A stretch of 64,000 nt of DNA, taken from Natrinema longum. Lineage in GTDB: Archaea; Halobacteriota; Halobacteria; Halobacteriales; Natrialbaceae. A model generated the notes under the pieces. It had not been told where the DNA came from and did not search any database. It saw only the letters and a program-made list of their open reading frames with translations. This document shows, in pieces, positions 44,126 through 53,297 of this stretch. The stretch covers positions 1,054,001 to 1,118,000 of the forward strand of contig NZ_CP071463.1 of NCBI RefSeq assembly GCF_017352095.1. The letters run 5' to 3'. Position numbers and translations under genes: made by a program. Numbering within the stretch: position 1 is the stretch's first letter; every line of letters begins with the position of its first letter.

Positions 44126-45187
44126 CTATAGAAACCCGTACTCCGCCCGTAGCTTGCGGTAGTGCTCGAGATACCGGTCTGCCACCGCCGACCGGTCGTA
44201 GTCGGCGAAGGTATCGTCGTACTCGCGGTGTTCGAGGTCGCCCGCGGCGACGATCGCCTCGGCCAGTTCCGCCTCGCTGGTGGTCCGGAATCCCCGATCC
44301 CACCCCTCGACGAGTTCGTGGGCACTCGAGTTCGTGTGGTACTCGACGATGCCGACACAGCCCGCCGCGATCGCCCACAGCATCTCCGTTGGGAAGACGC
44401 AGTGGTCGGCCGTCTGGACGAAGACGTGGGCCCCGCGATACGCCGCGACCCGTTCCTCGAGATCGAGGTCGCCGACGAACGTCACGCGATCCGCGATCCG
44501 GAGGTCGCTCGCGAGTTCCTCGTAGGCGTCCCGTTCGGGGCCGTCGCCGACGACCGTCGCCTCCCACTCGCGGTCGCGGTGTTCGGCGAGGGCCAACAGC
44601 AGGCTCTCGAGGTTGGCACCCTCGTCGAGCCGTCGGGCGTAGATCACGTCGACCGCGTCGCCGGGCTCCACGTCTCGTATTCGGTCGCAGTCGATCGGAT
44701 TCGGAACGGTCTCGACGACGTCGCCATCGGCCCCGAGTTCGCGGATCCACGTCCCGACGAGCTCCGAGGGAGTGACGATCCGATCCGGTCGCCCGGTCGC
44801 GAACCGCGTCCACCGCGTCTCGGTCACGCCGCCGTCGCCGTACCACTCGAGGACGAGGGGCACTCGAGCGAGCGTCGCGCCCCAGCTGGCCGCGAGAACT
44901 TGACTCGGCGGGCGTGCGCCGACGTGGACCACGTCCGGGCCCGCAGCTGCCAGGACGAACGGGAGTCGACAGAGAAACGAACTCCGGGCTTCTGGGCCGG
45001 TCGAAACCGCGTGATAGGTGATTTCGCCGTCTTCGAACGTGGTCTCCTCGCCGGCCCAGAACCCGCTACAGTACCAGTGGACGTCGTGGCCGCGTTCCGC
45101 CAGCAACTCGAGAACGGTCCGGAACCGCTGGTTCGTCTCAGTATCGTGGTGGTGATCCGTCTTCAACGAGACGAACGCGACGCGCAT
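44126..45187 (-). CDS. Glycosyltransferase family 4 protein
   Basis: This is a 353-residue protein. The N-terminal Rossmann half begins MRVAFVSLKTDHHHDTE and carries AGPDVVHVGARPPSQ. The C-terminal half has the donor-binding pattern of GT-B enzymes: VIYARRLDEGANLESLL, ATVVGDGPERDAYEEL, then GAHVFVQTADHCVFPTEMLWAIAAGCVGIVEYHTNS near 250. It would transfer a sugar from a nucleotide donor, probably in surface glycan assembly. A promoter TATA box (TTTTATAG on the minus strand, 45212-45220) lies about 25-30 bases before the ATG. Confidence 0.88.
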   Translation of the reverse strand: MRVAFVSLKTDHHHDTETNQRFRTVLELLAERGHDVHWYCSGFWAGEETTFEDGEITYHAVSTGPEARSSFLCRLPFVLAAAGPDVVHVGARPPSQVLAASWGATLARVPLVLEWYGDGGVTETRWTRFATGRPDRIVTPSELVGTWIRELGADGDVVETVPNPIDCDRIRDVEPGDAVDVIYARRLDEGANLESLLLALAEHRDREWEATVVGDGPERDAYEELASDLRIADRVTFVGDLDLEERVAAYRGAHVFVQTADHCVFPTEMLWAIAAGCVGIVEYHTNSSAHELVEGWDRGFRTTSEAELAEAIVAAGDLEHREYDDTFADYDRSAVADRYLEHYRKLRAEYGFL

Positions 45188-45281
45188 ACTCGGCCGCCAC
45201 GCAGTCGTGGGCTATAAAATCACTTTTTTCTCGCAGCGTGCCGGCGCAACGTCGTCGTCGCCTCGTGACGAGTGCCCTCGT

Positions 45282-45941
45282 TCAGTCGTCGGTCGCGTCG
45301 TCGAGACCGCGCTCCTCGAGGAACGAATCGACGCCATCGAAAACGCTATCGTCGGTATCGTCCGAGTCGGCATCGGATTCGCCGTCGGTAGTGCCTTCGT
45401 CATCCTCGCCGTCATCCGGTTCGCCGTCGTCCTCGTCCGGTCCATCCTCGCCGTCATCCGGTTCGTCGTCGCCCTCGTCCGATCCATTCTCGCCGTCATC
45501 CGGTTCGTCGTCGCCCTCGTCCGGTCCATCCTCGCCCTCATCCGTGCCGAACGGATCGTCGTCCGTTTCCTCGTCGCTCCCCTCGGACTCGTCTCCGTCC
45601 GTGTCGTCGTCAGCGTCCTCCTCATCGTCGGTATCGAACGGGAACCCACCGTCGCTCTCGGATTCGTCGGCCGGCCCGTCGTCAGTGCTCTCGGTTTCGT
45701 TTCCGGCGGTCGAATTCGCGTCCGATTCGTTGCTCCCGGGAGCGACACCATCGTCTCCGGAGCCGTCACCAGCCGTCGTCTCGAGCGGTTCGGCGTCACT
45801 CTCGGTCTCGGGCTCGTCGAGCGAGTCGGCCACGAACAGTTCCGGACCGACGGCCACAACGGTTAGCCCGAAGACCGCGAGGATGAGGACGGTCGTCACG
45901 AGGACGGTCCCGACCGAGGACGCGTCGGTTTCGCCTTCCAT
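45282..45941 (-). CDS. Single-span protein with acidic Asp/Glu/Gly repeats
   Basis: This is a 219-residue protein from the ATG at 45941. Residues 11-35 form one hydrophobic helix (VLVTTVLILAVFGLTVVAV), suggesting a membrane anchor. The rest is a low-complexity acidic tail with tandem DEPDDGE-type heptad-like units around residues 135-185 (DEGDDEPDDGENG repeated with variation). DNA slippage can change the repeat number. No domain follows. It may be a surface polyanion; the function is unknown. Confidence 0.6.
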   Translation of the reverse strand: MEGETDASSVGTVLVTTVLILAVFGLTVVAVGPELFVADSLDEPETESDAEPLETTAGDGSGDDGVAPGSNESDANSTAGNETESTDDGPADESESDGGFPFDTDDEEDADDDTDGDESEGSDEETDDDPFGTDEGEDGPDEGDDEPDDGENGSDEGDDEPDDGEDGPDEDDGEPDDGEDDEGTTDGESDADSDDTDDSVFDGVDSFLEERGLDDATDD

Positions 45942-46138
45942 TGACCGTCCCTGCCAGATTCGGTCGCTTTGTTAAGCACAGCCATCGCCGACCGTGCCGT
46001 TCCGACGACGGGGCTACGACTCGCCTCCGCTCGAGTCCCGAGACGGACGGCCGATCGGGCGTAACCGGCACCTACTCGCCTCCACGCACCCCACTGGCGA
46101 CCGAAACGACTACGCCGTCGAGTCCGTACGGCTCTGGC

Positions 46139-47959
46139 ATGAGCAGCTACGACATCGAGCGCTATCTGAACGTTCGGAGCGCGTACGGCGCTTCCTTTGG
46201 CCCCGACGGTGAGCGGCTCTCCTTCCTGATGGATACGACCGGCACCGCACAGGTCTGGACCCTCGAGTCGGCCCGTGCCTGGCCCGAGCAGCGGACCTTC
46301 TACGACGAACGGGTGACCTTCGCCTCGTGGTCGCCCGAGCGGCCGGAACTGATCTTCGGGATGGACGAGGGCGGCAACGAGCGCGCACAGCTGTTCCGCC
46401 TCGACGCCGAAACGGGCGAGATCGAGAACGTAACGACGATGCCCACGGCCAAACACCGGTGGGGCGGCTGGAGCCACGACGGCGAGCGGTTCGCCTTCAC
46501 CTCGAACCGTCGCGACGAGTCCGTCTTCGACGTCTACGTGCAGGGTCGCGACGAGACGGGAGACGACGCACGGCTCGTCTACGAGGGCGACGGCTGGCTC
46601 TCGCTGTCGGGCTGGAGGCCCGACGACTCCCGGCTGCTCGTCTCGCAGGCGTACTCCAACTTCGATCAGGACCTGTACGTGCTCGACCTCGCAGCCGACG
46701 AGGGTAACCTCGAGCATCTCACGCCCCACGAGGGCGACGTCCGCTATCAGAGCGCAAGCTGGGCTCCCGACGGCACGGGGATCTATCTGGTCACCGACGA
46801 CGGCGAGGCCGACACGCTGTATCTGGCCTATCTCGACCTCGAGAGCGGCGACCTCGAGACCGTAATCGACGGCGATGGCTGGAACGTCGACGGGATCGCA
46901 CTCGACGACGAGACCGGGCGGTTCGTCTACTCGCGAAACGTCGAGGGCTACACCGATCTGACCGTCGGGGAGTTCGATCCCGACGACCCCACGTCGTTCG
47001 AGACGTTCCCCGAACCGGACCTGCCGGGCGGGGTCTCCGGCGGCGTGAGTTTCGACCCCGACGCCGAACGGTTCGCCCTCTCGACGACCGGCGACACGGT
47101 CAACACGAACGTCTTCGTGGTCGACATCGAGACGGGCGCAACCGAGCGCTGGACGGACGCGCCGACTGCGGGCATCCCCCGCGAATCGTTCGACGGCTCC
47201 GATCTCGTCACCGTCGAGAGCTTTGACGGACTCGATGTGCCGGGCTTTCTCACCCTCCCGGACGAGTATACCGAGGGCGAGACGCCCGTCATCGTCGACA
47301 TCCACGGCGGCCCCGAGAGCCAGCGCCGCCCCTCGTTCTCGAGCGTCAAGCAGTACTTCCTCGACCGGGGCTACGCCTACTTCGAACCCAACGTCCGGGG
47401 CTCGTCGGGCTACGGCGCGGACTACGCGGCGCTGGACGACGTCGAGAACCGGATGGACTCGGTGGCGGATATCGAATCCTGCGTCGAGTGGCTGCGGGAC
47501 CACCCCGCGATCGATCCCGACCGGATCGCCGCCAAGGGCGGCTCCTACGGCGGGTTCATGGTGCTTGCCGCGCTGACCGAGTACCCCGATCTGTGGGCCG
47601 CCGGCATCGACGTCGTCGGCATCGCCAACTTCGTCACCTTCCTCGAGAACACGGGCGACTGGCGGCGCGAGTTGCGAGAAGCCGAGTACGGGAGCCTCGC
47701 CGAGGACCGCGAGTTCCTCGAAGACGTTTCACCGATCAATAACGTCGAGAACATCGAGGCACCGCTGTTCGTCCTCCACGGCGAGAACGACCCCCGTGTC
47801 CCGGTCGGCGAAGCCGAACAGATCGCCGAGAAAGCGGCCGAGCAAGGCGTCCCCATGCGGAAACTGATCTTCGAGGACGAGGGCCATGGCTTCTCGAAAC
47901 TCGAGAACCGCATCGAGGCGTACTCCGCGATCGCGGATTTCCTCGACGAGCACGTTTGA
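46139..47959 (+). CDS. S9-family serine peptidase (acylaminoacyl-peptidase-like)
   Basis: From the ATG at 46139 (MSSYDIERYLNV) the protein has 606 residues. Residues 1-340 are WD-like propeller blades (ARLVYEGDGWLSLSGWRPDDSRLL). The C-terminal alpha/beta hydrolase has oxyanion HGGPESQRR, the nucleophile Ser in GGSYGGFM, Asp in ENDPRVP and His in DEGHGF. It cleaves short peptides in the cytoplasm; no signal peptide is present. The upstream frame from 45941 is a non-coding extension. Confidence 0.92.
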   Translation: MSSYDIERYLNVRSAYGASFGPDGERLSFLMDTTGTAQVWTLESARAWPEQRTFYDERVTFASWSPERPELIFGMDEGGNERAQLFRLDAETGEIENVTTMPTAKHRWGGWSHDGERFAFTSNRRDESVFDVYVQGRDETGDDARLVYEGDGWLSLSGWRPDDSRLLVSQAYSNFDQDLYVLDLAADEGNLEHLTPHEGDVRYQSASWAPDGTGIYLVTDDGEADTLYLAYLDLESGDLETVIDGDGWNVDGIALDDETGRFVYSRNVEGYTDLTVGEFDPDDPTSFETFPEPDLPGGVSGGVSFDPDAERFALSTTGDTVNTNVFVVDIETGATERWTDAPTAGIPRESFDGSDLVTVESFDGLDVPGFLTLPDEYTEGETPVIVDIHGGPESQRRPSFSSVKQYFLDRGYAYFEPNVRGSSGYGADYAALDDVENRMDSVADIESCVEWLRDHPAIDPDRIAAKGGSYGGFMVLAALTEYPDLWAAGIDVVGIANFVTFLENTGDWRRELREAEYGSLAEDREFLEDVSPINNVENIEAPLFVLHGENDPRVPVGEAEQIAEKAAEQGVPMRKLIFEDEGHGFSKLENRIEAYSAIADFLDEHV

Positions 47960-47979
47960 TCGACCGCCGATCGACGAAC

Positions 47980-47997
47980 TAGTTAGTTGAATAACTA
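47980..47997. promoter_or_regulatory. Palindromic operator-like site before the ABC exporter
   Basis: TAGTTA-N6-TAACTA is a perfect 18-base dyad about 55 bases upstream of the ABC ATPase ATG, in a locally A+T-rich stretch. It overlaps or adjoins the expected promoter and could bind a dimeric repressor. No regulator gene is adjacent. Confidence 0.45.
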
Positions 47998-48034
47998 CAA
48001 AAAGTATACATGAAGGGGTCGTGGAGTGTCGGGT

Positions 48035-48973
48035 ATGGCCGCCATTCAGACGACCGGACTCACCAAGCGCTACGGCGAGTCCGTCCTCGCTGTCGACGAC
48101 CTCGATCTCACCGTCGAGAACGGCGAAGTGTTCGGCTTTCTGGGCCCGAACGGGGCCGGGAAGTCGACGACGATCAACATGCTTCTCGATTTCGTCCGGC
48201 CGACCCACGGGACTGCATCGGTGCTCGAACTCGACGTACAGGCCGATACCGACGAGATTCGCCACCGTATCGGCGTCCTCCCCGAAGGAGCGAGCGTCTA
48301 CGATCGACTCACCGCACGCGAACACCTCCAGTGGGTCATCGACACGAAAGGTGCCGACGACGACCCCGACGCCCTCCTCGAGCGGGTCGGCCTCGCCGGC
48401 GACGGTGATCGCGCTGCCGGGGGATACTCGAAGGGGATGACCCAGCGGCTTGGCTTTGGCATGGCGCTGGTCGGCGATCCCGACCTGCTGATCCTCGACG
48501 AACCCTCTTCGGGGCTGGATCCGACAGGAATGCAGGAGATGCGCGAGATCATCACCGAGGAGGCCGATCGCGGAACGTCCGTCTTCTTCTCGAGTCACAT
48601 CCTCGGGGAGGTCGAAGCGATCTGTGACCGCATCGGCATCATGAACGAGGGGCGACTGGTCGCGACCGGCACGCCCGACGACCTCCAGGGCGAACTGGAT
48701 CTCGGCGCACCGATCACGCTCGAGGTCGAGGCCGTTCCCGACGGCCTCGAGCTGGAGCGACTCGAGGGGGTTCGATCGGTCAGCGTCGATGGAACGACGA
48801 TCACCGCGACCTGTGCCGATCCCGCGGTCAAGGTCGACGTCGTCGAACGCGTCGCATCGGCGACTGCCGTCCGCGACATCGTCTCCGAGGACGTCTCGCT
48901 CGAGCAACTGTTCAACACGTACACGAACGGCGAGCGCGAGGAGACGGTCCCGGCCCCGGAGGTGACGGCATGA
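48035..48973 (+). CDS. ABC transporter ATP-binding protein
   Basis: From the ATG at 48035 (MAAIQTTGLTKRYGE) the protein has 312 residues; a GTG nine bases earlier is less likely. Walker A is GPNGAGKSTT, the signature is YSKGMTQRLGF, and Walker B with D-loop is LLILDEPSSGLDPTG. A C-terminal 90-residue extension is usual for export ABC ATPases of the CcmA/NatA type. It overlaps the permease gene by 4 bases (ATGA). The pair resembles drug, sodium or copper-related exporters, and the substrate is unknown. Confidence 0.93.
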   Translation: MAAIQTTGLTKRYGESVLAVDDLDLTVENGEVFGFLGPNGAGKSTTINMLLDFVRPTHGTASVLELDVQADTDEIRHRIGVLPEGASVYDRLTAREHLQWVIDTKGADDDPDALLERVGLAGDGDRAAGGYSKGMTQRLGFGMALVGDPDLLILDEPSSGLDPTGMQEMREIITEEADRGTSVFFSSHILGEVEAICDRIGIMNEGRLVATGTPDDLQGELDLGAPITLEVEAVPDGLELERLEGVRSVSVDGTTITATCADPAVKVDVVERVASATAVRDIVSEDVSLEQLFNTYTNGEREETVPAPEVTA

Positions 48974-49791
48974 GCACGCTCGACGTCGCGCGGAAGGACT
49001 TCCTCGACGTCCGGCGATCCAAGATCGTCTGGTTCGTCGCCGGGCTCTATGCCTTCTTCATGATACTGATGATCTACTTCGGGCAAACCAACGTGTCGAA
49101 CCCCGACATCAAGACCCCGCTGCGGAACCTCACCGGCATCGGTGCGATGTTCATTCCGCTGATCGCCCTCGTCTCGGCGTATCTGGCGATCGCCGGCGAA
49201 CGCGAGTCCGGCGGCATCAAGTACCTCCTGTCGATTCCGAACAGCCGCCGGGACGTCGTTTTCGGCAAGTATCTGACCCGGGCGGCGGTCGTCACGATCT
49301 CGATCCTCGCCGCGTTCCTCCTCAGCGCCGGGCTCGCAGTCCGCTGGTACTCATCACTCGAGATCGGGACCTTCGTCGGGGTCGCGGTACTGACCGTCCT
49401 CTACGCGCTGACGTACGTCGCCGTCGCGATCGGTATCTCGGCCGCGACGGCGTCCCGGTCGCGCGCAATGGGGGGTGCGATCGGCTTCTTCTTCGTGACG
49501 AACGTCTTGAACCTGTTTGGCCCACTTCGCCTCGCGATCAACTACGTGCTCAACGACCTCGCGGGCCTCGATATCGCCGGCAACCAGATCATGTTCGTTC
49601 AGTCGGTGCTCAGTCCGACAGCCTCGTACGTCAACGCCACCAATTTGGTCTTTCCCGACAGTTTCCGTGCCGTTCAATCGGACGTGCCGTGGTTCCTCGA
49701 GGGAGAGATGATGGTCGCCATCCTGCTTGGCTGGATCGTCGTCCCGATGGTACTCGGTCTCTGGCGGTTCGAGCGGGCCGACCTGAGCTGA
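48970..49791 (+). CDS. ABC-2 type transporter permease
   Basis: This is a 273-residue protein with about six hydrophobic segments. It contains LAIAGERESGGIKYLLSIPNSRRDVVFGKYL near 75-105, the cytoplasmic coupling region typical of NosY/ABC-2 permeases, and long outer loops around 180-240. It forms the membrane part of the exporter with the preceding ATPase, whose gene overlaps it by 4 bases. It ends 15 bases before the convergent egsA stop. Confidence 0.9.
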   Translation: MSTLDVARKDFLDVRRSKIVWFVAGLYAFFMILMIYFGQTNVSNPDIKTPLRNLTGIGAMFIPLIALVSAYLAIAGERESGGIKYLLSIPNSRRDVVFGKYLTRAAVVTISILAAFLLSAGLAVRWYSSLEIGTFVGVAVLTVLYALTYVAVAIGISAATASRSRAMGGAIGFFFVTNVLNLFGPLRLAINYVLNDLAGLDIAGNQIMFVQSVLSPTASYVNATNLVFPDSFRAVQSDVPWFLEGEMMVAILLGWIVVPMVLGLWRFERADLS

Positions 49792-49806
49792 GACCCCGAC
49801 GGTGAT

Positions 49807-50868
49807 TCAATCGATGACGCCGGTTTTCGTCGCCACGTCTCGAGCGGCCCGCTCGTTCATCCCGTCGCCGAGGATCGTGTAGCGGTCGCGGATCCGGTGG
49901 CAGGTCGTCAAGGCCTCCACTACGGTCTCGTCGTCGATTCCCAGTTCCGCCGCGGTCGTCGGCGCGTCGATACTCGCCAGTGCGTCCCGAATGTCGCGCC
50001 AGATACCGCGGTCGCCCCCGTGGAGGTAGGCGGTCATGATCGAGCCGACGCCGACCTGGTGGCCGTGGAGGGCCGTTCCGGGTGCTAAGCGGTCGAGTTG
50101 ATGCGAGAAGAGGTGTTCGGCACCGCTGGCCGGTCGAGAGGATCCCGCGATGCTCATCGCGACGCCGGAGGACATCAGCGCCTTGGTCACGACCCAGGCC
50201 GATTCCTCGAGCCCCGGTCGGATGAGGTCGGCGTTGTCGACGAGGATTTCGGCGGTCATCTCCGAGAGCGCGGCGGCGTACTCGGAGTACTCGACGTCTT
50301 TCAATCGCTGGGCGAGTCGCCAGTCCATGACGGCAGTGTAGTTCGAAATGATGTCGGCACAGCCGGCGGTCGTCAGCTCCCAGGGGGCGTCGGCGAGGAT
50401 TCCGGTGTCGGCGACGACCGCCAGCGGCGGTTCCGCGGCGACGCTGTGACGGGAATCCCCGTCCGGAACCGAGCCGCGATTGCTGACGATCCCGTCGTGG
50501 CTCGCCGCCGTCGGCACCGAGAGAAACCCCATATCGAGGTGGTGGCTGGCCATCTTCGCGATGTCGATTGCCTTCCCACCGCCGATGCCGACGAGGTAGG
50601 AGACTGCCTCGGCCTCGGCGACCTCGATCACCCGTTCGACGGCGTCGAAGGTCGCTTTCTCGATCGTGACGATCGCTGGGTCGATCCCCGCGGCTTCGAA
50701 GTCGGCCGCGATGGGGTCGGCAGCGACGGTTCGGGGCGTCGGACTCGTGACGAACAGCGGCCGCCCCTGTAAGTGGAGATCGTCGACTACGTCGACGACC
50801 TCGCTGCGAACGCCGTGGCCGACCACGACGTTTCGCGGGAGACGGATCCACGTCGACTTCTCGAACAT
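49807..50868 (-). CDS. egsA: sn-Glycerol-1-phosphate dehydrogenase
   Basis: From the ATG at 50868 (MFEKSTWIRLPRNVVVG) the protein has 353 residues. It shows the NAD-binding GIGGGKAIDIAK near 102, SVPTAASHDGIVS near 125-137, and zinc ligands in the HQLDRLAPGTALHGHQ region. It reduces dihydroxyacetone phosphate to glycerol-1-phosphate, the backbone of archaeal membrane lipids. It is a core archaeal gene, here monocistronic. The spacing to the next gene, which diverges, is 182 bases. Confidence 0.95.
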   Translation of the reverse strand: MFEKSTWIRLPRNVVVGHGVRSEVVDVVDDLHLQGRPLFVTSPTPRTVAADPIAADFEAAGIDPAIVTIEKATFDAVERVIEVAEAEAVSYLVGIGGGKAIDIAKMASHHLDMGFLSVPTAASHDGIVSNRGSVPDGDSRHSVAAEPPLAVVADTGILADAPWELTTAGCADIISNYTAVMDWRLAQRLKDVEYSEYAAALSEMTAEILVDNADLIRPGLEESAWVVTKALMSSGVAMSIAGSSRPASGAEHLFSHQLDRLAPGTALHGHQVGVGSIMTAYLHGGDRGIWRDIRDALASIDAPTTAAELGIDDETVVEALTTCHRIRDRYTILGDGMNERAARDVATKTGVID

Positions 50869-51020
50869 ACCGGACCTGACACACCCCCGGGACATGTGTT
50901 TTTCCTCGTCGGCGCGTCGATCGACGCGAACCCGCCGTGATCGGTCCCGATGTGATCGACGCGATCGATACCCGAGCGCGTCGCTGAGCCGTCCGCTTCC
51001 GCCGTGGTGAATGCGATAGG

Positions 51021-51028
51021 TTATAAAA
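51021..51028 (+). promoter_or_regulatory. TATA box of the M48-like gene
   Basis: TTATAAAA lies about 23-30 bases before the ATG at 51051, the spacing expected for a leaderless or nearly leaderless haloarchaeal transcript. Confidence 0.6.
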
Positions 51029-51050
51029 TTTCCAACTGTATCCGGCGAAT

Positions 51051-52130
51051 ATGATCGCGGCAGTCGCGTTCTGGCTCGGCTTGCTCGTCGTCGGCCACCT
51101 CGCGGGCCGACTGTACGGCTCGTACACGATGGGCCGCAGCCATGGCGACGATCATCGATCGCGCGGGACGTACCGATTGCTGTCCCTCGTCGGCCTCACG
51201 GCCGTCGTCGGCCTCACACTAGCCGGCCTCGTCGACGCAACCGAGACGGCCCTCTCGTCGATCCATCCGGCGCTGGCCGGTAGACTGGCGGCTCCCCTCG
51301 CCTGGGTCCCGACGGCGATCGGAACGATCGTCGCGGTCCTCGTCACGTACCTCGGCGTCTTTCCGTACGCCCGCGAGCGGCGCGGCCTCGAGATATCGGC
51401 TGCAACTGCGGTCGGTCGTCTCGCAAAGTACCTCGTCGCGATGGCGGTGCTCTGTCTCGGTACGATCGCCCCGCTGATCGTCCTCTTCAGGCTATCGGAT
51501 CCGAGTCCGTTCCTGATTCCGATCCTGTTCGCCGCGCTCCTGGTCTGGGTCTACGTCTGGTCACAGTACAGCGTGCAACTCTCACAGAAGCTCGTCGAGC
51601 CGACGGCCGACCAGCGACGACGACTCGAGGCCGCCGCCGACCGGGCCGACCTGACGGCACCGCTCGCGGGCGTCGTTCCCGGCGAGGAGACCGAAACGGC
51701 CGACCTCTACCTCGGGGGATCGTTCCGGAACCGGCGGTTGTACGCCACCGACCACGCGTTCGACGCCCTCGACGACGGCGAACTGACGGCACTGTGTACA
51801 CGGGCGAACGCGGCCGACGACCTCCGACTCCTCGAGCGCCGAGCACTCGTCGTGTCCCTGCTGTTCGGAGTGGTCCTGACCCTGACCGTCTGGCGATCGA
51901 TGCTCGTCGCGCTCCTCGCGCTGGCCATCGTCTGGCCGCTCCTGTCCTGGCACCTCCAGCGCTGTGAGTTCGCTGCTGACCGTCGCGCCGCTCAGTCGGT
52001 CGGTGCCGACGATCTCGCGAGCGCGTACGAGGCCACCGCGGATCTGGCCGACGATCGCGGACGACTCCACGAACGGCTCGCGTCGAGGCCGTCGACGGCG
52101 CGACGGCTCGAGCGCCTTCGCGATACCTGA
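51051..52130 (+). CDS. M48-like membrane protein lacking the HExxH zinc motif
   Basis: This is a 359-residue protein with four N-terminal membrane helices, a cytoplasmic part and two further hydrophobic helices near 265-305. The soluble region follows the M48 (HtpX/Ste24) layout: LYATDHAFDALDDGELTALCTRANAADDL aligns with the helix that normally carries HExxH, and RCEFAADRRAAQSVGADDLASA matches the third-ligand helix (ExxAD). The catalytic His and Glu are replaced (CTRAN), so it should be proteolytically dead. It may bind membrane proteins or regulate a true HtpX. It abuts the convergent epimerase gene directly. Confidence 0.7.
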   Translation: MIAAVAFWLGLLVVGHLAGRLYGSYTMGRSHGDDHRSRGTYRLLSLVGLTAVVGLTLAGLVDATETALSSIHPALAGRLAAPLAWVPTAIGTIVAVLVTYLGVFPYARERRGLEISAATAVGRLAKYLVAMAVLCLGTIAPLIVLFRLSDPSPFLIPILFAALLVWVYVWSQYSVQLSQKLVEPTADQRRRLEAAADRADLTAPLAGVVPGEETETADLYLGGSFRNRRLYATDHAFDALDDGELTALCTRANAADDLRLLERRALVVSLLFGVVLTLTVWRSMLVALLALAIVWPLLSWHLQRCEFAADRRAAQSVGADDLASAYEATADLADDRGRLHERLASRPSTARRLERLRDT

Positions 52131-53120
52131 TCAGAGCGTTTCGAGGATCCCGAGGACGCGCTCTTCGGCCTCGCGGTCCGGTCCGTTCTCGTTCCCGTCC
52201 CGGTCGCTCTCGAGATGGTCGTCGACCGCCCGCTCCATCGCCTCCTCGAGCGGCGTCGATTCCCAGCCCAGCGCGGCGAGTTTCGCCGTCGAGAGGACGT
52301 GGGGATACTCCCGATAGAGGGGGTAGTCGTCGAGTTCGATCTCGCCGGCCGCGAGCTCTCGCGGACCGGCGTGGACGACGTCGACCGTGGTGGCGAGCGA
52401 CTCGGCGATCAACTCGACCATCTCCTCGAGCGTGACCAGCCGCCGGTCGCCGACGTTGTAGGCCTCGCCGGCCACACCCTGTTCGGCGACGATCCGCAGC
52501 GCGCTGGCGACGTCGTCGACGTACACGCGGTGCCAGACGTTCGTCCCGTCGCCGGGGACCACGACGCGGTCGAACCGGTTCACGCGGTCGATCCACCAGT
52601 CCAGGCGCTCGGTGTAGTCGTGAGGACCGTAGACGATCGGCGGTCGGACCGCCATGGCACGGACCCCGTCCTCGGCTGCCGCGAACACCGCTCGATCACA
52701 CTCGGCTTTGCGATTGCCGTAGGTTTCGGCGGAGTCGTCGGTCGCCTGCTCGGCCGTACAGGGCTCGAGTGGCGTCTCGGTTTCCCGTTTTGGGATCTCC
52801 TCGCGACCGTACGCGGCTCCGCTCGAGACGGAGACGTAGCTCTCACACTCCCCGAAGATCCTGGTCGCGGCGCGGACGTCCTTGGGGTAGTAGGCCACGC
52901 AGTCGAAGACGGCGTCGGGATCGACCGTCGTCGCAGCTGCTTCGAGTGCCGTGTCGTTCGTCCGATCGCCCTCGACGTGGTCGACGCGGTCGTCGTCCGC
53001 GAAGGGGTCGTCGTGGGTCCCCCGATTGAAGATCGTCACGTCGTACTCGTGGTCGAGCAGATCGTCGACGAGGTGGCGGCCGATAAAGCGAGTGCCGCCG
53101 ATAACGAGTGCGCTGTCCAT
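52131..53120 (-). CDS. NAD-dependent epimerase/dehydratase family protein
   Basis: From the ATG at 53120 (MDSALVIGGTRFIGRHL) the protein has 329 residues. The Rossmann GGTRFIG motif, DAVFDCVAYYP, SVSSGAAYG and the following substrate loop (RPPIVYGPHDY) place it in the extended SDR family. The usual YxxxK is shifted: Tyr in AETYGNRKAECD keeps a Y-N-R-K pattern. It resembles haloarchaeal sugar epimerases/reductases, and the substrate is unknown. Its stop is adjacent to that of the M48-like gene. Confidence 0.87.
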   Translation of the reverse strand: MDSALVIGGTRFIGRHLVDDLLDHEYDVTIFNRGTHDDPFADDDRVDHVEGDRTNDTALEAAATTVDPDAVFDCVAYYPKDVRAATRIFGECESYVSVSSGAAYGREEIPKRETETPLEPCTAEQATDDSAETYGNRKAECDRAVFAAAEDGVRAMAVRPPIVYGPHDYTERLDWWIDRVNRFDRVVVPGDGTNVWHRVYVDDVASALRIVAEQGVAGEAYNVGDRRLVTLEEMVELIAESLATTVDVVHAGPRELAAGEIELDDYPLYREYPHVLSTAKLAALGWESTPLEEAMERAVDDHLESDRDGNENGPDREAEERVLGILETL

Positions 53121-53297
53121 ACGTAACCGACAGCCCTCGGGGGGAAAACTGTGGCGAACCGACGGATCACGATCGACGACGAGTCGGCGGCCAAACCGGC
53201 CACCGGCTCGCGAGGTGGTCGCGGTCGGGTCGCGTCCCAGGAGCCACACCGTTCAGGGGAGGGTTCTTTGATGCCGTTCCTCGTAGACGGGGTCGGT

